Source: Cinclus cinclus | Taxonomy: Eukaryota; Chordata; Aves; Passeriformes; Cinclidae | Assembly: GCF_963662255.1 (NCBI RefSeq) | Contig: NC_085055.1 | Coordinates: forward strand, 17,098,704 to 17,162,703 | Direction of reading: 5' to 3' | Length of the DNA: 64,000 bases | In this document: piece by piece, positions 58,141 to 64,000 of the stretch | Position numbering within the stretch: position 1 is the stretch's first letter | Layout: each line of letters opens with the position of its first letter | Position numbers and translations under genes: made by a program | Notes under the pieces: generated by a model | Seen by the model: only the letters and a program-made list of their open reading frames with translations | Told to the model about the DNA's origin: nothing | Databases searched by the model: none

Positions 58141-58331
58141 GTCCGCGGGCACGGGCGCGCCGCCGGCGCTCGGAGCGGTGCCGGTCCCTCCGCGCCCCCC
58201 ACGGGCTCGGCTGTTTTCCGCAGGAGAGGCGCGTTCCCCGCAGCTGCGGCTGTGTCGGGAATTCCGAGCGCTGCCGAGGAGCATCCCGGGCATCACGGCA
58301 TCGCCGGCACGACGGCAGCTCTCGGCAGGTT

Positions 58332-58349
58332 CCCCCCCCCCCCCCCCCC
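58332..58349. repeat. Poly-C run (18)
   Basis: An uninterrupted C18 in the CpG island (G18 on the gene strand). It is likely length-variable and prone to assembly error. Confidence 0.9.
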
Positions 58350-58839
58350 GTCCCGGTTGCTGCTGCTGGAGCCCGGACAGGACGTGGTGCGGTCACCCCG
58401 GTCGGACACTGCCTGGCACGGCCGGGATCATCGGGTCCCACCCTCCGCAGGGCAAGGAGCCGGGACAGAGTCAAGGGCAGAGGACGTTTCTTGCCAAGGG
58501 TTTCTTAGAACTGCCCTTAGCAGAGCAGGAGTAGAAATGGAGTCAATAGCCACCAGGACAGGAGGTTTGTAGGGAGAAGCAGCACTTTCCCTTTGACTGC
58601 TACTGAGCCGGGAGTTGCTGCCAGAGGCCGGACAAGAAGCAGGAGGTGAAGCTCCCTGCATGTGGCTGCCATCACCCAGGCTGTGTCTGCAGCCACCCAG
58701 CTGTCCGAGAGGAAAGGACAGCAGCAGGGATGTTAACAGGAACACAGTGATTGGTGTTAGGTGCAATGGATTCATGGGGTTTGGCGTTTGGAAGAGTTAT
58801 CTCATTTCCTAGGTTTATTTTTTAAATAATTATTTGTAG

Positions 58840-59164
58840 AGTGGGAGATTTGAGTGATTTGAGAGTCCTGAGGGAACACAATGAAGAACTACTTGGAGAA
58901 AACCCCTCTCCCCTTGATAAAGATGAGTTCGTGCCCTCCATCAGCCGAAGTGGCAGAGGCAGTCCTGTGGATGCTGAAAGCCCTGTGCCAGCACCTCATT
59001 GCTGCTGTTTGGGGCAGGGGTTGTGGGATGCTTTAGGGGACTGTGTACTGAGCCAGGACTCTGTGCCTGTCTGGCAGGGAGGGTTTTGCTCTTGGTCTGG
59101 TGACTCTAAGGCACTGTGCTCGTGGCTCTCTCTGATCCTCAACCCTCCAGTGCTGTGTGTGTTC
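58840..59164 (+). other. Candidate plus-strand exon near the CpG island
   Basis: An open segment lies between an AT/T-rich TATTTGTAG acceptor and a very good donor, TTCA/GTAAGT. Its first 45 residues (LRVLREHNEELLGENPSPLD onward) are charged and protein-like; the rest is not. I do not recognise it. It could be an exon of a divergent transcript or chance. Confidence 0.2.
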
Positions 59165-59453
59165 AGTAAGTACATCAAAATCTGGGCCAAGGCCCTACGG
59201 CAGGCTACAGAAGTGCTGATTTTTGGCAATCACAGCACTCCCACGAGCCCTGTGCTGTCTCTGCCCGCCCCCAGCCTCCTCTAAACTCCCCACAGCTTTT
59301 CTGTCCCACACCACCAGTGATTCCCCTGTGACCTCACAGATAACAAGCCAGATCCTTTTTCAAAAGCTGCCTCGTGAGGCAAAGCCTGGTCAGAGCCCAG
59401 GGGAAGAGAATTAACAAAATTCTGTGCCCTGCTCTATCCCCACTGCTGTGTGT

Positions 59454-59571
59454 AGAGGACTCTTTTAGCACAGAAACATGTACACAAACCCCTCTGTATT
59501 TCCTGGACGATATCAAATATTTGTTCAAACATGCACCTGTTGGAGCTAGCATTGGCCAGCAGAACAGATAG
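59454..59571 (+). other. Candidate plus-strand exon fragment
   Basis: After GTGTGTAG an open stretch of 38 residues includes TPLYFLDDIKYLFKHAPVGA and ends at TAG. There is no recognised family and no clear donor. Weak. Confidence 0.12.
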
Positions 59572-61638
59572 CCTGTCTCCTGGTTTTCTCTCCATGCTGT
59601 GATTCCAAGGAGCACCCATGCCTGCTGCAGGGCAAGAGGCGGCCCTGGACCCACAGATTCATGCCCACAGCTCAGTCAGCCAGCAGTACCTGAGGGGAAT
59701 AAACACCATATCATCTAAGAATTGTATAGGTATGCTTACTGCCTTCCATTTATAAATTAATTTCTATTATACAGAAATGAAACTCATTTTAAGGCTTATA
59801 AAACCTGAGTCACTGGTGGGATTTCTAATTACAGTAAGAACTTTAGTTACCCTCTCTTCTAGTATTTTAGTACATTTTCTTCTTCTCATTGTATGACACC
59901 TAAATAAGCAATACAGTGATTTTAGTAGCAAAGATTAGCAACTATCAAAAAGATTTGGAGATGCAATTCTGGTAAGTTATCCAAAACTCACATTAGTACC
60001 TATATACTACATCTATATAGTAAATCATAGTGGAATTGAATTTATTGTTGCTTTAGCCCTTCTTTGATTAGTGAATTGATTCTATTGGATTTTTCTGGTA
60101 ATTTGTGATTGTGAGAGAAATTTGGATAAAGAATCTTCAAGTCAGGATTGGTTTTTGTGAGTCATTAGGCTGCTCATCCACCACAGCCCCAGGCCCATAA
60201 TGTGGCCTCTGTCACCTCTGTCATCTCAAGCTGGATAACAGAAACCTTCCAAGTAAAAGAACAGAAATCAAGAGGTAAAAAAATTATGATACACTTCTAG
60301 TGTGAATAGGGATTCTTTATTCCTTTGGCACAATGCAATCAATGCTTCCTAGAATTTTGAAATCAGCAGTTATTTCAGTGTATAACCACCAGTCTTTAAT
60401 TGAAGACAACATCCAACATGTTTCTGTATCTCAGCCCACTCTGTGTAAAATGAAGAAAATAATACTCCCCTTTCCAATCTGTTGCTGTGCTCTGGTGGTG
60501 GTGATTGTGGTTTCTCTTGGCACAGCACATCCAGGTCTCCCATACTGGACCTCACTGCAGAGATCTGGCATTGGCCCAACCTGCCACTTGCTGCAGCAGA
60601 GCAGGTATATTTGGGTAAGTAGAGGGGAGGCTGGAACAGGTTGACTTTGGTTTCAGAGGGTTTCTTGCTTCCCAGAACACATGGGGTATATAGGTTTAGG
60701 CTCAGACAGAACTGCACACTGGAATTCTCCTGAGAGGCTGAGCCTCTTGCCGAGGGCACAGGATACCTTCAGGGGAAATGTGTCTGAAAAGTCCCTCATG
60801 GGGGGCACCTGCACACAGCCTTTCCTTCCTCCTGTAGCCCACTCAGCATCCAGTGCTGATATCCAAACACCAGCCTGAGGACTGTGCTGCTGTAAAATTC
60901 TGCAACATTTCTGGCTGGTTTTGGGTAAGCGTGCCTTATATTTTTTCTGCCTTTGTGGCTAAAGGTTCATTGATTCAGAAGGGAGGTGCTGTGACCTTGT
61001 GAAAAAGATAATCATCCATACCTGACAATTGATTTTATCAAGAGCCAATTTCCCCTGGCCTTTGCTGTGTTTGTACCCAGTTAGTTCTAAACAGCATCCT
61101 TGAGCCCTAAGTAGTTCAGCAAAATAAATGGGCCATCTGCAAAGATGTATACACTGTTTCTTCAATTAGATGAGAGGTGAAAATATGCAATATAGCAATT
61201 TATAACTCTTGGTTACAGCCTTGGAGAATGCAGTCATAGACCGTCATGGTCTGTGTATGCAAGGCCATCCTCCTTTTTCTTCTTTTTCTCTCTGTTGTGT
61301 GATCATTACCAACAGTGCAAAGTCATATAAGAGTTTCCAGGATGGAGGGGCTCCTCCCATGACTGTCTGAGCAGAGCACATTCTAAACGTTGCACCCTGG
61401 AGCCCAAAATACCACAGCAGTAACAGAATCCTTTCTCCAAGTGGTTGCCAGCACTGTCTCCTACCAAAGACCCCCAAGGATGCAGGCCTTTTCAGCAAAC
61501 TTCCTCCTAACACAGCCTCGCATCCATTGTTCAGATATCATGTGTTCACATTTGTCTTAAATTAGCCTGCACAGTGACTTTTAAGAGACTCAAAGAGAAA
61601 AAGAATCTGTCCTTCTACTGATGCAAACCAAAAAGGAA

Positions 61639-61642
<4 letters not shown>

Positions 61643-61687
<45 letters not shown>
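61643..61687. repeat. TA microsatellite
   Basis: A pure (TA)n of about 22 units. Confidence 0.95.
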
Positions 61688-61690
<3 letters not shown>

Positions 61691-62081
61691 TTGGTAGGCT
61701 TCCAGTACTTCACACTACCAAACCATGAAGACAGCTGATGCAGAGTCTAGATCAGGAATAAAAATAAACGCAGGAGATGTGCTGTCCTGCATAGTTTGGA
61801 TGGCTCCAGTTTTCAAAACACATATTTTAAACCCCCAGCAGTTATATTTGAATTCCTATTAAAACTCTGGGCAAAAGTTAAATGACATTAATGTAGACTA
61901 GCTCAAGAGCAGAGAAACTGCATGAGTGCAGGCTTTATACCCAAGAAAGCTTTCAAAACCCCAGCTCCTCTGGTTATGTGTTAAGCTAAACTGGAGATAG
62001 GAGGTCACAAACAATATTTTAAATGGGAATTTAGTTGGAAAAAGTCACCAGCTTAGGTTCAAAACTTATTCACAGGTGCCA

Positions 62082-62173
62082 TACACTGTGGGGAGGGAAC
62101 TTAGGAAATTAATGATTGCTCCAGAAACTACACTGTGGGGAGGGAACTTAGGAAATTAATGATTGCTCCAGAA
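62082..62173. repeat. 47-bp tandem duplication
   Basis: TACACTGTGGGGAGGGAACT and the following bases occur twice head to tail with a 47-base period. 45 consecutive bases are identical, so the duplication is recent. Confidence 0.95.
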
Positions 62174-63556
62174 GCTGAATGGTCATTGGCATCTCTCCCT
62201 CTCCCCTGGCTTTCTATATCTGCTGCCATGGAGCTCTGCTCTCCCTGTGCTTGATCCCCCTGACACTTCCCTTCCTCAGCACTGCGAGTGCTGACTATGG
62301 GAGTCAGGGCTGCATCCCTGGAAATGTCTCATGTAAAGGAGGAAAAGGCCCTGGAGGTACATTTGCATAAAACTTCCTGGTTAAAGTCTTTGTTCATGTT
62401 CCTCTGGGTATTTTCTTTATCTTGCTTCTTGTATGGCTACTTATATTCAAGAGCTAGCATCCAGTATCTTTATAGCTTCTTGCTTGTATTTTTCCCCTCT
62501 GATTTCTGGTTAATGAAATTGGTTCCAGCTGTAACATAACTGCAATGAGCTACAAAGAATCACTTGTCTCAACTGCCTGGGCCAGGCTCATTTCAGCTAC
62601 AGCTCACAGATGGCACAGTTATCCAGGAGACTGGAAGAATGCAGTCAAGAATAATGCAGAAATGGGTAAAAGCTGGGGCTCATCAATCTTTGGTGCTTTG
62701 CCATTGTGTCTGTATTGTACTCCAGCCTCATAGCTCCAACATACGAGCCTATGGAGCTGCTTGGTCACTTTCTGGCATCTTGTTCCTTTGGAAATGTAAC
62801 TCCAAATGACAAGGGGCTTGTGCCAAATGAAGAAACAGTATAGTACCAGCCTGTGCAGAGGTGCTGCTAAAGGAGTACCCGAGGGACCTGTGGTATATTT
62901 CCCTTCCATCTCGCCAGTGATTTCCCCACTGTGATCTGAAGAGAGGGCCTTTCCTGGAATATTCACTTCACCTATCATCTGCCATGTAACTCAAAATCCC
63001 CAAAGGCCCAGTTCAAGAACCCAAAGCAGTTTAGCAGCACATCCCCAATAAAGTCAAACCAACAAATGGTAAATGCTGGCTGTAGCTTTATTTGTCTTTC
63101 ATATTGTGAGAGATTGCTCCTTTGCTTTTGGAAATGATAATCGAGATATCCTCCATTGTGGCACAATAAATATCTTTGTGCATAAGAAGTGTGCCCAGGT
63201 TCCCTGTGACTGTGGGTATTAAGACCTCTAACTGTTAAATTGCAAATCTTACTGAATATGTTGGTGGTCCAGTGAGCTTTCTCCTTGGCTACCATTTCCC
63301 ACTGAAGCACCAACCATTTGCTTCAGAGGTAACAATCAGCTCCTTTGTTGCTTGTACTCCTCCAAGTAACATTTTGCAATAATATTAATTATACAGCATG
63401 CTTAGATTTCTCATACTATTATTAGCAAATGCATGTTTACTCTAGCTTTCCTTGTTTGAACTGAATCTGTGAACTATATCCCATATGGTATCTTTGAAAA
63501 ATACTGTGATCCATTCCGTACAAAGGTGAAGTTTAATATCCTTTTTTGTTACTAGG

Positions 63557-63661
63557 GACAAACTTTTCTACAGCTTTAGGCCTGAGTTTCCAGAGGACGA
63601 CAGCTCCCATGATCCCCAAGAAGAATTAGACCTGAGCTTTGACCAGAAAAGCCTTTCATGA
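63557..63661 (+). other. Candidate terminal coding exon, unknown gene
   Basis: It follows a T-rich tract and GTTACTAG. The stretch encodes DKLFYSFRPEFPEDDSSHDP, QEELDLSFDQKSLS and TGA. The acidic, low-hydrophobic composition looks coding. An ATTAAA occurs downstream near 63880. No upstream partner exon is established and I do not recognise the protein. Confidence 0.25.
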
Positions 63662-64000
63662 AAAGGAGGAAGTATACAAAAACCAATTCCCTTATTTAAG
63701 CAAGAGAAGCAAAATTTGTGATTTAGTAGGGAACGTTAAATAGGGAATAGTAAACTCAGCTGGAAAATCCAAGTGGAGATCTGTGAGAGTAATACAAGAG
63801 AGACCCAAAGGCTGAAGCTCTAAGGAAACCCTGTTGGTTTGTCAAGTAGAAGGGCTCTCAGCCAGGAGTTGAAAAATATTAAAGCCATAATGGTTATTGA
63901 CTTTTGAAAATGCAAATTCTTAGGAAGAAATGTAAATTCTAGTGAAGTGAAAGGAAAGGAAGACTGAAAGCATGAAGTGCTTGCCTCTGTGCCCAGTGTG

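Larger units (their letters stand above)
57570..58460. promoter_or_regulatory. GUCY1B2: CpG island and presumed GUCY1B2 promoter/5'UTR
   Basis: Very high GC with dense CpG surrounds the ATG-only exon 1. No TATA box is evident, as usual for island promoters. Transcription toward the minus strand probably starts between 58020 and 58350. Confidence 0.65.
58500..64000. other. Right flank upstream of GUCY1B2, no gene recognised
   Basis: Mixed AT-rich sequence with the TA microsatellite, the 47-bp duplication and the three weak candidate exons listed separately. Minus-strand frames at 60370-60759, 62619-62978 and 62975-63313 show no recognisable similarity or exon structure. Confidence 0.45.

Noticed and set aside
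57707..58474. 255-codon minus-strand frame across the CpG island
   Set aside because: High-GC sequence lacks stop codons by chance. The ATG used by the gene is at 58012, spliced immediately to exon 2.
62179..62370. 63-codon plus-strand frame with a signal-peptide-like hydrophobic start
   Set aside because: Short, no homologue recognised and no splice context; hydrophobic runs of this kind are frequent by chance in T-rich DNA.
1..64000. tRNA, rRNA, CRISPR arrays, bacterial operons or riboswitches
   Set aside because: I saw no cloverleaf genes, no regularly spaced direct repeats with unique spacers and no bacterial gene organisation. The window is vertebrate nuclear DNA.

Overview
This is vertebrate nuclear DNA, almost certainly avian and probably from a songbird. 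Two protein-coding genes are split into many short exons with GT-AG introns. The repeats are CR1 LINE fragments plus a 594-bp solo LTR of the ERVL type that is common in passerines. There is no prokaryotic, plasmid or CRISPR content. Species assignment is inference from repeats and gene structure only.

Layout. (1) 358-22476, plus strand: the last 16 coding exons (722 full codons, then stop) of a DOCK-D family Rac/Cdc42 exchange factor, best matched to DOCK10 (zizimin3). They cover the pre-DHR2 helical part and the whole DHR2 catalytic domain; the 5' two thirds of the gene lie to the left of the window. The 3'UTR probably ends near 23.06 kb. (2) 23.1-32.5 kb: intergenic, with microsatellites and an unusual interlocked inverted repeat at 30126-30194. 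(3) 32557-36970, plus strand: a three-exon gene for a 196-residue protein with an N-terminal coiled coil, which I assign to CCDC195. (4) 36971-41672: convergent intergenic DNA. (5) 58012 down to 41673, minus strand: a complete 16-coding-exon gene for the soluble guanylate cyclase beta-2 subunit, GUCY1B2 (780 residues predicted). It has H-NOX, H-NOXA, coiled-coil and cyclase domains and ends in a CAAX box (CTLL). Its first coding exon supplies only the ATG and sits in a CpG island. (6) 58.5-64 kb: no gene recognised. Three weak plus-strand candidate exons (58840, 59454, 63557) are reported as such.

Together: DOCK10 acts in actin and Rho-GTPase signalling, GUCY1B2 is a gas-sensing cGMP synthase, and CCDC195 is uncharacterised. 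Nothing suggests the three form a pathway; the neighbourhood is of interest for synteny. DOCK10 is on human 2q36, while the human GUCY1B2 locus is on 13q14 and is regarded as a pseudogene, so an intact GUCY1B2 beside DOCK10-CCDC195 is the main evolutionary point. Exon junctions were assigned by hand from splice sites, reading phase and family similarity. Every phase closes correctly across all three genes.
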